From positions 4,651,501 to 4,715,500 of the forward strand of contig NZ_CP031168.1 in assembly GCF_022354825.1 (NCBI RefSeq): a stretch of DNA of 64,000 nucleotides, in the 5' to 3' direction. Positions 16,441 to 24,813 of the stretch are shown in pieces; the first letter of the stretch is position 1, and each line of letters opens with the position of its first letter. The DNA is from Paenibacillus sp. H1-7. GTDB taxonomy: Bacteria > Bacillota > Bacilli > Paenibacillales > NBRC-103111. Below the pieces are notes generated by a model, which saw nothing but the letters and a program-made list of their open reading frames with translations, made no database searches and was not told the DNA's origin. Both the position numbers and the translations under genes were made by a program.

Positions 16441-16890
16441 TTACTTGTTATTATAATTTTTTAAGAGTTCTTCAACCAGTATCCCATTAATCTTCATACC
16501 TTTTAGTTCACAATCCAATATCTCTACATTGCTAAGGTCACAGTTTGAAATCTGGCTACTCCTGAGTTCACAATTCTCAAATCTTATAGGCTGACCTGCC
16601 GTTTTTGGATTGTAGTGGGGATCTCCTTCTTTAGGGATACCAATGTTACGTATATAGGCTCCACCCATTTGAGCATCAGAAATTTCAAGATTACTCAAAT
16701 TAGCGTCCGAAATTTTAAAGCCAGTCATATTCACATCATTTAATGCCATCCCACTCATATTTGCATTATTAATTTGCGTTCTTACTAAACAAACATCATT
16801 AAAGTTTAAATCCTCTGCTTTAACCTTTTCAAACCGAGACCCAGAAATATCAGCCATTTCTAATTCTAATTTTTCCACCTTCAAATTCAT
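16441..16890 (-). CDS. Pentapeptide-repeat protein
   Basis: 149 residues with irregular pentapeptide (A-N/D-L-x-x) repeats forming a right-handed quadrilateral helix: NANMSGMALNDVNMTGFKIS, DANLSNLEISDAQMGG, and after a short insert SQISNCDLSNVEILDCELKG. No membrane segment or extra domain. Some pentapeptide proteins protect DNA gyrase (Qnr type), but most are of unknown function and this one is shorter than Qnr. GAAAGGGGAC precedes the ATG. It is flanked by CTAACGGGTA motifs e and f. Confidence 0.85.
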   Translation of the reverse strand: MNLKVEKLELEMADISGSRFEKVKAEDLNFNDVCLVRTQINNANMSGMALNDVNMTGFKISDANLSNLEISDAQMGGAYIRNIGIPKEGDPHYNPKTAGQPIRFENCELRSSQISNCDLSNVEILDCELKGMKINGILVEELLKNYNNK

Positions 16891-16984
16891 TCTTCAAAGT
16901 CCCCTTTCGCAGCTCATTGTTAATCTAACGATTATATTTTCGACATATAAGTAAGATTCCCTTTATTATCCATTTAAGCAAACC

Positions 16985-16995
16985 GCCCGTTAGCG
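16985..16995 (-). repeat. CTAACGGGTA motif, site f
   Basis: Minus strand CGCTAACGGGC, one substitution at the end, 89 bases after the FAD monooxygenase stop and ~95 before the pentapeptide gene start. Confidence 0.5.
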
Positions 16996-17084
16996 TAATA
17001 AGTTTAGAGCTTTAGTTGTGCAAGGTAGATTAATTATCGGCCTTCTCCCCTTGTACTTCTGTACAACTAAAAATTCTAGCATAC

Positions 17085-18290
17085 TCAACGTTCCCCCAAG
17101 CTCGGGATTTTCTCGTTCCAGTCGATGCGGTAATCGTACATCCACGAGAGCGACTGCTTGCTCGAGGTTTTCAAAAAGTGCGGAAGCATCAGATCACGGA
17201 AAAAGACCTGAACCGGGTTCGTTGCATGCTTACGCTGTCCGATCATTCTGGAATAACGCACTATCCGCTCCACCCTTTCCTGCCGGAGCATCTGAAATCG
17301 GGCAAAGGCCTTATCGAAGTCGTCCATATCTCTTAGGCACTTAGCCAAAACGAAAGCGTCCTCCAGCGCTAGAGATGCGCCTTGCCCGGCATTAGGGGAA
17401 ACCGCATGAATAGCGTCGCCGATCCACACAGCCCTTCCGCTGTGCCATTCAGGCTGTGTGAGCATATCGTAGATCGGATACAAGCCGATCTCGTCTTCCG
17501 TCCGTCGAATGATGTCCGGAATCGGGGACGGATCGCGGCGGTACAGCTCCGTTATCGTTTGCCGCCACTCCGAGGCGGGTATAGATTGCAAATCTTTGCG
17601 TGTCGGCGTGCCCGGTATATTCATATTTCCGAACCAGTAGATTTCGCCGTCTTCCTTAACCAAATATCCGAAGAACGCTTTTTTGCCGAACACCATTTGC
17701 TGTACCCCTGGCTCGGGGACCAGCTCCTTGCTGCGCGCAAACCCTCCGAAGCTGATCAAACCGGTATAAGACGGCTGAGCAGCATTTGGCAAAAGGATGC
17801 TGCGCGACTTGGAGTGAATACCGTCACAGCCGATCAGGAAGTCCCCGGTCGCCGATGTCCCGTCTTGAAAATGTACAATCACTTGATCGGATGTCATTTG
17901 AACCTTGACGAGCTTTTTGCCGAGCTCGATAGGGATGCCTTGCCGTTGAGCTTCTTCACGCAGCACCCGGTGAAGCAGGCTCCTTTTGACGGTTACTCCG
18001 TGAGGCTCTGCTTCTTTTGTTCCGACGTTTCCCAACCATTTGCCCGAACCGCTTCGAAAGCTCATGACGCGCATTTCAAAGCCCTCCGCAATAAGCGAGC
18101 CGTTCACTCCGAGCTCCTCCAGCACACGCAAGCCGTTGCGGCCTACATTCAGGAACAAACCTGCATAATCGTCATGTTCTCTCATAGCTTCAAACACGAT
18201 CGGCTCGAAACCGGCTCTTTTCACAAACAAGGCGGCCGCCGGTCCGGCGACTCCGCAACCGATAATCAATGCTTTTTTCATTGTTTTCAT
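17085..18290 (-). CDS. FAD-dependent monooxygenase (PHBH-like)
   Basis: 401 residues from the ATG at 18290, with GGGAG 10 bases upstream; ATGs at 18326 and 18281 are alternatives. The N-terminus has the dinucleotide motif ALIIGCGVAGPAAALF (residues 7-22), a central LIGCDGIHSKSRSILL (the DG motif), and IGDAIHAVSPNAGQGASLAL (the GD motif), together defining class A flavoprotein monooxygenases. It should hydroxylate or epoxidise an aromatic or polyketide-like substrate with NAD(P)H, giving detoxification or drug inactivation. It is divergent from a marR gene, across an intergenic region with two perfect dyads, so MarR control is likely. Confidence 0.9.
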   Translation of the reverse strand: MKTMKKALIIGCGVAGPAAALFVKRAGFEPIVFEAMREHDDYAGLFLNVGRNGLRVLEELGVNGSLIAEGFEMRVMSFRSGSGKWLGNVGTKEAEPHGVTVKRSLLHRVLREEAQRQGIPIELGKKLVKVQMTSDQVIVHFQDGTSATGDFLIGCDGIHSKSRSILLPNAAQPSYTGLISFGGFARSKELVPEPGVQQMVFGKKAFFGYLVKEDGEIYWFGNMNIPGTPTRKDLQSIPASEWRQTITELYRRDPSPIPDIIRRTEDEIGLYPIYDMLTQPEWHSGRAVWIGDAIHAVSPNAGQGASLALEDAFVLAKCLRDMDDFDKAFARFQMLRQERVERIVRYSRMIGQRKHATNPVQVFFRDLMLPHFLKTSSKQSLSWMYDYRIDWNEKIPSLGER

Positions 18291-18326
18291 TGTTTCGTTT
18301 CTCCCGTCATTTTGGATATGATGCAT

Positions 18327-18347
18327 ATATCTTAATTTTTAAGATAT
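18327..18347. promoter_or_regulatory. Perfect dyad, probable MarR operator
   Basis: ATATCTTAA-TTT-TTAAGATAT, 9-base arms, 36 bases upstream of the monooxygenase start. Size and AT-rich symmetry fit MarR-family operators. Confidence 0.65.
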
Positions 18348-18442
18348 CGTACATCGAAGCTTTGAAAGTATCTTAGTATACAATCGTCATTCTGAAAACA
18401 GTCCGAGGTCGTATTCGTTACCAGACCTTGGTCGAGGAAGTC

Positions 18443-18459
18443 CGGACAGCAGCTGTCCG
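18443..18459. promoter_or_regulatory. Second perfect dyad in the monooxygenase/marR region
   Basis: CGGACAGC-A-GCTGTCCG, 8-base arms, 58 bases upstream of marR. Different sequence from the AT-rich dyad, so it may serve another regulator or be a stem-loop in the leader. Confidence 0.4.
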
Positions 18460-18517
18460 AGATAAATCCTGATAATTCTTATGATATAATCAAATTTGGA
18501 AGGGATGGTAGTAAACC

Positions 18518-19012
18518 ATGGAATTCAATCGACATATGCCGCCGGATCTCAGCAGGTCGCTTCAAGAAGCATCGAAGCGGCTTTCCACCCAAACTATTTT
18601 GTTTCATCAGACGGTAGCCGGCCATCTCGGTCTGAACATAACGGACCATAAAATATTGGACATCGTCCTCGGCTTGGGGAGGGCTACGGCTGGACAACTT
18701 GCAGAGCTAATGGAACTTACGACCGGCGCGATTACGAGTGCTCTGAATCGGTTGGAGAAATCCGGTTACATTCGCCGTATGAAGGACCCTAGCGACCTCC
18801 GCATTGTATGGGTAGAGCCTCTATTTGGCAATCTGCACAATCTCAAGAATGCCTTTTCCCCATTAGCCGAGGCTATGAATGAGCTTTATTCAAGGTACGA
18901 TGAGGACGAGCTGCGGGTGCTGCTCGATTATCTGGAGAGATCGAACCAAATCCTGATTAACCAGACCCGGCAGTTAAAGAAGCAGGGGCGTAAAGGAGAA
19001 GAAACGGAATAG
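18518..19012 (+). CDS. MarR-family transcriptional regulator
   Basis: 164 residues. Winged helix with LNITDHKILDIVLGLGRATA, recognition helix in TTGAITSALNRLEKSGYIRR and wing KDPSDLRIVWVEP, plus long flanking helices for dimerisation. It should repress the divergent FAD monooxygenase gene and release on binding an aromatic ligand. GGAAGGGATGG precedes the ATG. No obvious partner downstream. Confidence 0.9.
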   Translation: MEFNRHMPPDLSRSLQEASKRLSTQTILFHQTVAGHLGLNITDHKILDIVLGLGRATAGQLAELMELTTGAITSALNRLEKSGYIRRMKDPSDLRIVWVEPLFGNLHNLKNAFSPLAEAMNELYSRYDEDELRVLLDYLERSNQILINQTRQLKKQGRKGEETE

Positions 19013-19134
19013 GATAGGTTCCGTCGAACCATGGCGAATATGACTCCTTCGCTCTTTTCGTCCAATTATTATGCAGTTAGTTATGACACGGTTCACCGCG
19101 TTGTCTGTAACGGCAAGTTTAAGGCATCCTTCTT

Positions 19135-19330
19135 CTAGGGTGTCCTCCAGAGAATTTTATCAATGCCACTTTTAAATTGCGGAAGCCTGGCTGGTAATGT
19201 CGGGTTCCAGCCACAAGCCTCCGCGACCGCGGCGGTTCGTCCGACGAATGCTCCCAGTATGGGATAATAACGCTCCGCCTCCATGATCAAGAGGGATTCT
19301 CCAAGTTCGCGGCGGCGAATTGAAGAAATA
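19135..19330 (-). pseudogene. C-terminal fragment, perhaps of a SIS-domain protein
   Basis: After the ydeI-like stop a minus-strand frame continues as ERYYPILGAFVGRTAAVAEA, then CGWNPTLPARLPQ, to a TAG. It has no start of its own (the frame's ATGs lie inside the preceding gene, without a ribosome binding site). The pattern resembles the C-terminus of sugar isomerase (SIS) domain proteins, but this is a weak match. Confidence 0.3.
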
Positions 19331-19900
19331 TTAATAATCCAAGAGGCGTCCATCATCATGCCATTGACCGTACATTTTATTTTCCTTGGTGTTTGTTATA
19401 AATTTGTCTAATCTACTCTTGAATAATTCAGGCTGATGTTTATTGCTTTGTATTGTGTCGATCCGAACTCTTTTATAGAGAGCTGGAAAGGCCAAAAAAT
19501 TCTCATATATGAGCCTCTCCTCTTTTAACCTTTGCTCAATAACCTCATCTATTTTAAAAGAATCGATATTCATATCTGGGAGTACCTTTCTTCCTTCATC
19601 ACTCATTAACCCCAGCTTTTCGAGGCGGCGGACACGTTCTTTATTCAATTCAGTCCAATGACTTCTTTTGTTTCTAGGAGAAAGTCTCTGCGCCAGTTGG
19701 GTTTCCGATATTTTCTTTTTGACTCCATCAATCCAACCAAAACACAATGATTCTTCGACTGAGTCCAAATATAGAATCGTATCAGGCTTTGGCGTCATAC
19801 TAACGGCTACCCAACAAGCTTTTTCAGTTTTACTATGCTCCTGCAGCCAAATCCTTAATTCTGTTCGCGATTTTACTGGAAGCAGATTTACAATTTCCAT
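19331..19900 (-). CDS. YdeI/OmpD-associated family protein
   Basis: 189 residues. Matches the YdeI family: RTELRIWLQEHSKTEKACWV near the start, YLDSVEESLCFGWIDGVKKK, RLSPRNKRSHWTELNKERVR, and C-terminal FLAFPALYKRVRIDTIQS. Members are linked to bacteriocin or antibiotic protection in some annotations, but the biochemical role is unknown. AAAGGAG lies 15 bases before the ATG, which is long. Single gene, followed by a fragment on the same strand. Confidence 0.85.
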   Translation of the reverse strand: MEIVNLLPVKSRTELRIWLQEHSKTEKACWVAVSMTPKPDTILYLDSVEESLCFGWIDGVKKKISETQLAQRLSPRNKRSHWTELNKERVRRLEKLGLMSDEGRKVLPDMNIDSFKIDEVIEQRLKEERLIYENFLAFPALYKRVRIDTIQSNKHQPELFKSRLDKFITNTKENKMYGQWHDDGRLLDY

Positions 19901-20074
19901 AAATATTATTCAATCTCCTTTCCACATGATTTACAACAAATTATAGAGGACGCCATGTAATTATAAAAAAAGAAATAGGACAACAGTCTGTCATACTTCT
20001 TCAATAAAGTTGAAATGTGATCTTGTTTGGCTTTTACTTCACAGATGCAGATTTATCTTCGACTTGAAGATCTG

Positions 20075-20545
20075 CTAAGAGGATATTTCCATGACTTGAC
20101 CGATGGACATAGCTCTATATTGCCAAAGGACTTGAACCGCGTCTTGGAATTGCTCTTCGCCGCAGCGGATGATTATCGTTAGGTCGGGGGACTTGGATTT
20201 TCGGAAGGTGAAATGCTTTTGGGTTAAGAATTGAATCCATAACGTTATGGCTGATGCCAGTAAGAATCCGGCAATAGCAGTGATAAGCCCCCAGATAAGC
20301 GGCCCCCAGATCAAACGGTACCCGAAGCTAATCCCGAGAACGGAGAAAGCGGTAGCGCAAGCCATCCCGACTTCAAAGGAAAGCGTTACTTGTTCCGAAG
20401 GCTGTCTTAGCTTCTCGACCGGCTTGCTACCCTTGCTTTCTAATGTGACCACCATAATATGGTGCTGGGGGATACCCATTTTCTCAAGAACGGCCAGCGC
20501 CTGTTCCACCTCTAATGAATGTTTGAAGTTGCTGATTATTAGCAT
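20075..20545 (-). CDS. Small two-helix membrane protein
   Basis: 156 residues from the ATG at 20545, with GGAGG 8 bases upstream. An N-terminal ~50-residue soluble part (SNFKHSLEVEQALAVLEKMG, then IMVVTLE) precedes two membrane segments (about 60-80 and 85-108) and a C-terminal soluble part (LTIIIRCGEEQFQDAVQVLW). The start overlaps the end of the upstream membrane gene by 62 bases, so the two are translationally coupled. The layout recalls DUF1269-like proteins. Family not confirmed. Confidence 0.65.
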   Translation of the reverse strand: MLIISNFKHSLEVEQALAVLEKMGIPQHHIMVVTLESKGSKPVEKLRQPSEQVTLSFEVGMACATAFSVLGISFGYRLIWGPLIWGLITAIAGFLLASAITLWIQFLTQKHFTFRKSKSPDLTIIIRCGEEQFQDAVQVLWQYRAMSIGQVMEISS

Positions 20546-21335
20546 CCTGCCGCCCTCCATCCATTGGAAAAAGGTATAATTTATAATGAGGGTACCGTTC
20601 CCCTAAAAATTGCTTTTGCTCCAGACGAAACAATCCGTTGTTATCCCTTGCCGTCATGAAAGCATCGTACATAGCTCCTCCTATAACGGAAGGCATGAAT
20701 AACAGCCATTGAGGGTCAAGTACATTCCAGTTCCCTTGAGCATTACCTTGAATAAGAGACAGGAGAACGGCGTGAGACCGGGAAAACGTCATATAAACAA
20801 ACCACCAGAACAGTCCGTAAAATCCTAAAGCTATACGATTATTATAAAGCTGTCCCAAACCTGGAAACATGAAGGAACAGAGCATCGCAGCCCAAGGCCT
20901 TTTGATAGATAAATAAGTGATGTTCAACGAAAGTATCTGATATGGAACCAGTCTGCTGTTCTCCATCATCGCAAGATGATGCAGCTTATTGGCCTCGATA
21001 CTCTTAATATAGCTATCCCAAATAGCATACATGTACACAAGCATGTAAGCGAATAACCATAAAGGCTCAATTACTTCCTTAGCCATTTCAACTCTGCCGC
21101 TGAACGAATAGACAATCGCTTCGTTAATATGCGTCAGTCGGTTAATAATGACTTCCCATAACGACAGTAAAAAGCCGCGAATATATTGATGCAGCAAAAA
21201 ATGACCAAAGCCGGGAAACGAGGCGGACCACCATACGATAATCCAAGGGTTTTGCCAACGCAAATAGGTTAAGCCATCTTGGCTGTGCAAAAGCATCTGT
21301 CTTCTGGGAGGAGATGGTTGATTTACACCGCTCAA
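20484..21335 (-). CDS. Polytopic membrane protein with duplicated TM2-like units
   Basis: 283 residues, TTG start with AAGGAG 9 bases upstream. Two related units each start with a small-residue turn in a hydrophobic helix: SASFPGFGHFLLHQYIRGF (~38-56) and CSFMFPGLGQLYNNRIALGF (~153-172), the latter like the TM2 domain signature. About six membrane segments. The C-terminus (YPHYKLYLFPMDGG) is soluble. It overlaps the next gene, which probably encodes a partner. Function unknown. Confidence 0.65.
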   Translation of the reverse strand: MSGVNQPSPPRRQMLLHSQDGLTYLRWQNPWIIVWWSASFPGFGHFLLHQYIRGFLLSLWEVIINRLTHINEAIVYSFSGRVEMAKEVIEPLWLFAYMLVYMYAIWDSYIKSIEANKLHHLAMMENSRLVPYQILSLNITYLSIKRPWAAMLCSFMFPGLGQLYNNRIALGFYGLFWWFVYMTFSRSHAVLLSLIQGNAQGNWNVLDPQWLLFMPSVIGGAMYDAFMTARDNNGLFRLEQKQFLGERYPHYKLYLFPMDGGRQDANNQQLQTFIRGGTGAGRS

Positions 21336-21544
21336 TGAGTTGAACTCCTTAATAATTTGGAAATATTACATATAGTATGTAGTATTTGGAAGAAAAGTAT
21401 TCGTCAAAGTGAGTTTAAAATAGAAGGTGAAAAACCAAAGTCCCGCCATAATGGCCTCGATCCTCTCCACGATAACCCATGGCTATGCACAAGGTTTTGA
21501 TGTAATTGCTTTATTATGGCCGTGATTTCTTCGAACGCAAAAAA

Positions 21545-21568
21545 AATCGGTTGCTTATGCAACCGATT
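21545..21568 (-). terminator. Terminator of the WYL/DinB operon
   Basis: Perfect AATCGGTTGC / GCAACCGATT stem with TTAT loop, followed on the minus strand by TTTTTT; 75 bases after the dinB-like stop. The rest of 21336-21642 shows no gene. Confidence 0.85.
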
Positions 21569-21642
21569 CCCTTGTTAAGGCACCTTACTTATAATAGGAA
21601 GTGCTCACAAGAACCACAAAGCCGCCGCCGTACTGATGATCA

Positions 21643-22146
21643 TCATACAACAGGAGCTTCCATCCCCATTGCTGCCCATTCTTCTTTGGCAGGACCAAAA
21701 ATCCCCGGTATCATTAAACCGGCTTGCCGCATTAAGACCGTCATTTGACCGCGATGGTGAACCTCATGCATCAGAAATGAGCTTAAAGTAAACCCGTTTT
21801 TCCAAGGCTCTCCGTATAGATCAACCTCCTGGAGCAAGGTTTCATCCGTCCATTGGGTGCGAATCGCCTCCAGCATGGACTGAACTGCCGTCCGGTAGGT
21901 TGCGGCAATTTCGGCGGCCGATGCCGGCGGTTCGGTATGTTCATACGGTGCATCGAATTTTAGCCCTGTGCGGTGAAGCATTTCTGGAACCGTGGTCACG
22001 ATATGCCAAGCCAGCCTTCCGAGTGTCCGGTATCCGGGCAGGACTTCCTGATTCAGGGATGCATCGGTCAAGAGATCCATGAGCTTCTGGGTGCCCTCTG
22101 CCTCGTAAGAATACTCTTTAATAAAACTTTGCAACGATGTGTACAT
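21643..22146 (-). CDS. DinB-family protein
   Basis: 167 residues from the ATG at 22146, with AAGGAGG upstream. DinB-like four-helix bundle: TLGRLAWHIVTTVPEMLHRT with the first His ligand and FLMHEVHHRGQMTVLMRQAG with the later ones, ending PGIFGPAKEEW. Likely a metal-dependent enzyme of the YfiT/DinB type; substrate unknown. It lies 109 bases after a WYL regulator gene on the same strand, a pairing often seen, so the regulator probably controls it. Confidence 0.88.
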   Translation of the reverse strand: MYTSLQSFIKEYSYEAEGTQKLMDLLTDASLNQEVLPGYRTLGRLAWHIVTTVPEMLHRTGLKFDAPYEHTEPPASAAEIAATYRTAVQSMLEAIRTQWTDETLLQEVDLYGEPWKNGFTLSSFLMHEVHHRGQMTVLMRQAGLMIPGIFGPAKEEWAAMGMEAPVV

Positions 22147-22255
22147 AATAATAGCCTCCTTGAAATTTATCAAGCTGGACATCTGCCCTACAGCTTTAGT
22201 ATGTACCATTACCACTGACAACGTATTGTCAGCGATTAATGCATTTTTTTAAAAA

Positions 22256-23194
22256 TCATGTATTCAATTCTACAATCCGCCGTGCTTGTCCGCTAATTTC
22301 CTCAGCGAGGGACTTCGGCTCCAGAACTTGCACATTAGGTCCATAACTAAGGATCATCCCGTTAAGCCAAGCATCTGCCGGATGTTCCGATCTTACGAGC
22401 AGCGATCCGTCCTCCTCCACCTTCACCTGCTCCGGGCCAAAGTACTCTTCCACTCGGACCCTGACTCTTGGATGAAAACGGAGCACCATTGTGATATAGG
22501 ACTCGGCACCTCTCTGCCCCCATTTGGCATCCAGATCTTCGAGACGCTCAGGCCGGCGGGGAAACACTTCCATATCAACCTGCAGCTTGCGGATGCGGGA
22601 CAGCTTGAACGTCCGGCAATCTTGTCTAAGCCTGCAATAAGCGTACAGGTACCAAGCGTTTCCTTTCCAGGCAAGCCCAATAGGTTCTACGGCCCTCACC
22701 GCGGTATCCCCTTCGGAACTGGCATAGGTAAGCCATACGACGTTCCGCTTCTTGGCGGCGAGCCGAAGCTCTGCCAGCTTGTCCTTGAACTCTTCCACCC
22801 TCGTCATCCAAGGATTCACACCGATAATCAGCTGCTCACCCGCTTCTTCAATCCGGTTCTGCTCGCTTTTGGTAATCAGCGCGGTAATCTTGGTCAATAG
22901 ATCATCCATTTGCTGATCCTGCAAGGTAGACTGCATTCCTTTCAGGGCCGTTACAATAGACGAGAGATCATCGAAGGTGACGATCTGTCGTTCAATGCGG
23001 AATTGATCCATAATCTCAAATCCGCCATCTACCCCGGCAAATGAAGCAATAGGTACTCCGGCGGCATTAATCGCTTCAATATCCCTGTAAATAGTACGCA
23101 GCGAGACCTCAAAGCGGTCAGCCAATTCCTGGGCGCCGACCCTCTTACGGCTGAGCAGCAGCATGGTGATACCCAGCAATCGTTGGAACTTCAA
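22256..23194 (-). CDS. YafY-type HTH/WYL-domain transcriptional regulator
   Basis: 312 residues. N-terminal winged HTH (RLLGITMLLLSRKRVGAQEL, then SLRTIYRDIEAINAAGVPI), a middle WYL domain (AVEPIGLAWKGNAWYLYAYC) and a C-terminal WCX-like extension. WYL proteins sense nucleic acids or small ligands and control stress or defence genes. The TTG at 23194 is preferred because GGGAGG lies 9 bases before it; an ATG at 23227 would overlap the site. The dinB-like gene follows on the same strand. Confidence 0.9.
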   Translation of the reverse strand: MKFQRLLGITMLLLSRKRVGAQELADRFEVSLRTIYRDIEAINAAGVPIASFAGVDGGFEIMDQFRIERQIVTFDDLSSIVTALKGMQSTLQDQQMDDLLTKITALITKSEQNRIEEAGEQLIIGVNPWMTRVEEFKDKLAELRLAAKKRNVVWLTYASSEGDTAVRAVEPIGLAWKGNAWYLYAYCRLRQDCRTFKLSRIRKLQVDMEVFPRRPERLEDLDAKWGQRGAESYITMVLRFHPRVRVRVEEYFGPEQVKVEEDGSLLVRSEHPADAWLNGMILSYGPNVQVLEPKSLAEEISGQARRIVELNT

Positions 23195-23227
23195 TGACGT
23201 AGACCTCCCGTAATAAGTCTTTAACAT

Positions 23228-23500
23228 GATTTTACCAAACTATTCCTGTTCTATAAACCTTCCTTCGTTCATAAAACTGTGCACGTACACAGCACAAAAA
23301 ATACCTCCCTGATTGTGCGTTGTATGTGTCGCCGGAGAGGATCTGATAATTCGATTCCTGCTAATGTGCGATCGATTGCGACAGCAGCAGAATATGTCCA
23401 AGCAGCCATTAATATATATTCACAAAAGAACTATAGTCGTATCATTGAAAAAATTGTTACTAATGAATGAGATATTAATTATGTAATACGGAGGAAAAAC
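23228..23500. other. Intergenic with a possible TetR-like fragment
   Basis: A plus-strand frame at 23279-23470 contains AAINIYSQKNYSRIIEKIV, which recalls the first helices of a TetR regulator, but it lacks a ribosome binding site and is short. From ~23380 the DNA is distinctly AT-rich, like the following gene. Confidence 0.25.
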
Positions 23501-24121
23501 ATGTTTAAACCTGATCCTGCTAATACAGCAATTGTCATTACGGATCCACAAAATGATTTTCTTTCTCCTGGAGGTAAAGGCTACCATTTAACTAAAAATA
23601 TTATTGAGCGTTACAACACACTACATAACCTTGAAATTCTAATTGGTACAGCCATGAGCAAAGGATATCAACTTTTTATATCCCCCCATTATATTTATCC
23701 GCATGATTATAGTTGGAAATTTACTGGAGCTGAACAAGAAATGTTATTAAAACTTCGAGTATTTCAAAAGCATAATGACTACACTTCAATAGGAGCTGAC
23801 TGGGTTCCATCACTTAAGCCATATATTTTAGCTAATACTACAGTCATTGCCACCGCACATAAGATTGCTAGTCCGCAGAGCAATGATCTGGTTTACCAAT
23901 TACGTCAGCATAGTAAAGAAAAGATCATTTTGGCAGGTGTCCTATCCAACATTTGTGTAGAATCACATATGAGAGACTTAATCGAAAATGGATTCCAAAC
24001 AGCTGTTGTTTATGATGCCACCGCCACTACAAGCGAAATGGATTTTCAAGCAGCTGTTACAAATTATCAAGCATTCAGCAGTGCTACGTGGTCAACTCAA
24101 CAGGCGATCTCTCAATTATAA
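23501..24121 (+). CDS. Isochorismatase-family cysteine hydrolase
   Basis: 206 residues. The triad of the family is present: Asp15 in IVITDPQNDF, Lys121 in IATAHKIAS and Cys152 in GVLSNICVESH. Members hydrolyse amides or vinyl ethers (nicotinamidase, isochorismatase and relatives); the substrate here is open. TACGGAGG precedes the ATG. Codon use is much more AT-rich than neighbouring genes, suggesting recent transfer. No operon partner is visible. A second, more GC-rich family member lies at 32 kb. Confidence 0.9.
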   Translation: MFKPDPANTAIVITDPQNDFLSPGGKGYHLTKNIIERYNTLHNLEILIGTAMSKGYQLFISPHYIYPHDYSWKFTGAEQEMLLKLRVFQKHNDYTSIGADWVPSLKPYILANTTVIATAHKIASPQSNDLVYQLRQHSKEKIILAGVLSNICVESHMRDLIENGFQTAVVYDATATTSEMDFQAAVTNYQAFSSATWSTQQAISQL

Positions 24122-24327
24122 ATCTATCCAGTAACTCTTTCATGGAAATTCTATATTTCGTGATTGAAAAAGAGGAGCCAACCTGTCTCCTCCATTCTGT
24201 TTAACTTTCGTGCTCCTTTTCCCCAAACCTCTTTTTTCAGTTGCCAAGTCGATTCTACCTGTGTTCAGGAGAAAAACATGCCTCAACCCAATTGAAAACA
24301 GGAGAAAAAACCGACAATGAGAAAGAA

Positions 24328-24366
24328 AACACCTTTAAGCCCCATCTTCATGGGCCGAAAGGTGTT
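24328..24366 (-). terminator. Terminator of the ymaF-like gene
   Basis: AACACCTTT / AAAGGTGTT and GCCC / GGGC stems, with minus-strand TTTCTTTC after it; 54 bases beyond the stop. Nothing else recognised in 24122-24420. Confidence 0.7.
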
Positions 24367-24420
24367 AAACGGTGTTCCGTACTGGGGTAAACGCTTCTAA
24401 ATAATTGGATGATCCAACTC

Positions 24421-24813
24421 TCATCGGGAAGCGGTATTAACCTCATTACCAGTATTTCCGCGGTAGGCATGCGAATGAGGGTGCTGGCCGTTAATCGTTG
24501 TATGCCCTTCAAATGCATGATAATGACCGCCGCCGGGAAGAGCAATAGCCGGACCCGTAGTTCCTTGAATGATGTGGGTGTGACCGGAATCTAACGAGGT
24601 CATGGCATAATAACCATGCACATGAGGCACTCCTGTCGGGGCGGGAGCAGTCCAGGCAGCATACCGATGGGAATGGCCATCTTCTACGGAGGTTACTCCG
24701 GAGAAAGGATGCACATGGACAGCCCTTCCATTCCAGGAGGTTATATACAATCTGTGCGAATGAGAATCGTCGTCTCCAGAATCCAAGACAAATCCGGTAA
24801 CAGGAATTTTCAT
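24421..24813 (-). CDS. ymaF: YmaF-family His-rich protein
   Basis: 130 residues, close to Bacillus YmaF. The start at 24813 has AAAGGAG upstream. The protein is a run of similar His-rich units: DDSHSHRLYITSWNGRAVHV, EDGHSHRY, VPHVHGYY, SGHTHIIQGTTG, GGHYHAFEGHTT and QHPHSHAY. The repeated H-x-H pairs suggest metal binding or a structural surface role; the family's function is not known. Monocistronic, with its own terminator. Confidence 0.85.
   Translation of the reverse strand: MKIPVTGFVLDSGDDDSHSHRLYITSWNGRAVHVHPFSGVTSVEDGHSHRYAAWTAPAPTGVPHVHGYYAMTSLDSGHTHIIQGTTGPAIALPGGGHYHAFEGHTTINGQHPHSHAYRGNTGNEVNTASR

Noticed and set aside
7664..16995. Integron attC sites
   Set aside because: The repeated CGCTAACGGGTA does not fit the attC core R-Y-Y-Y-A-A-C / G-T-T-R-R-R-Y, no paired core with a 60-100 base imperfect palindrome was found, and no integrase gene is in the window.
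17382..18335. 317-codon plus-strand frame
   Set aside because: Lies opposite the clearly recognisable FAD monooxygenase; its translation has no family features and no ribosome binding site.
23279..23470. TetR regulator gene
   Set aside because: Only a short stretch resembles TetR, without a start signal; too weak to call.
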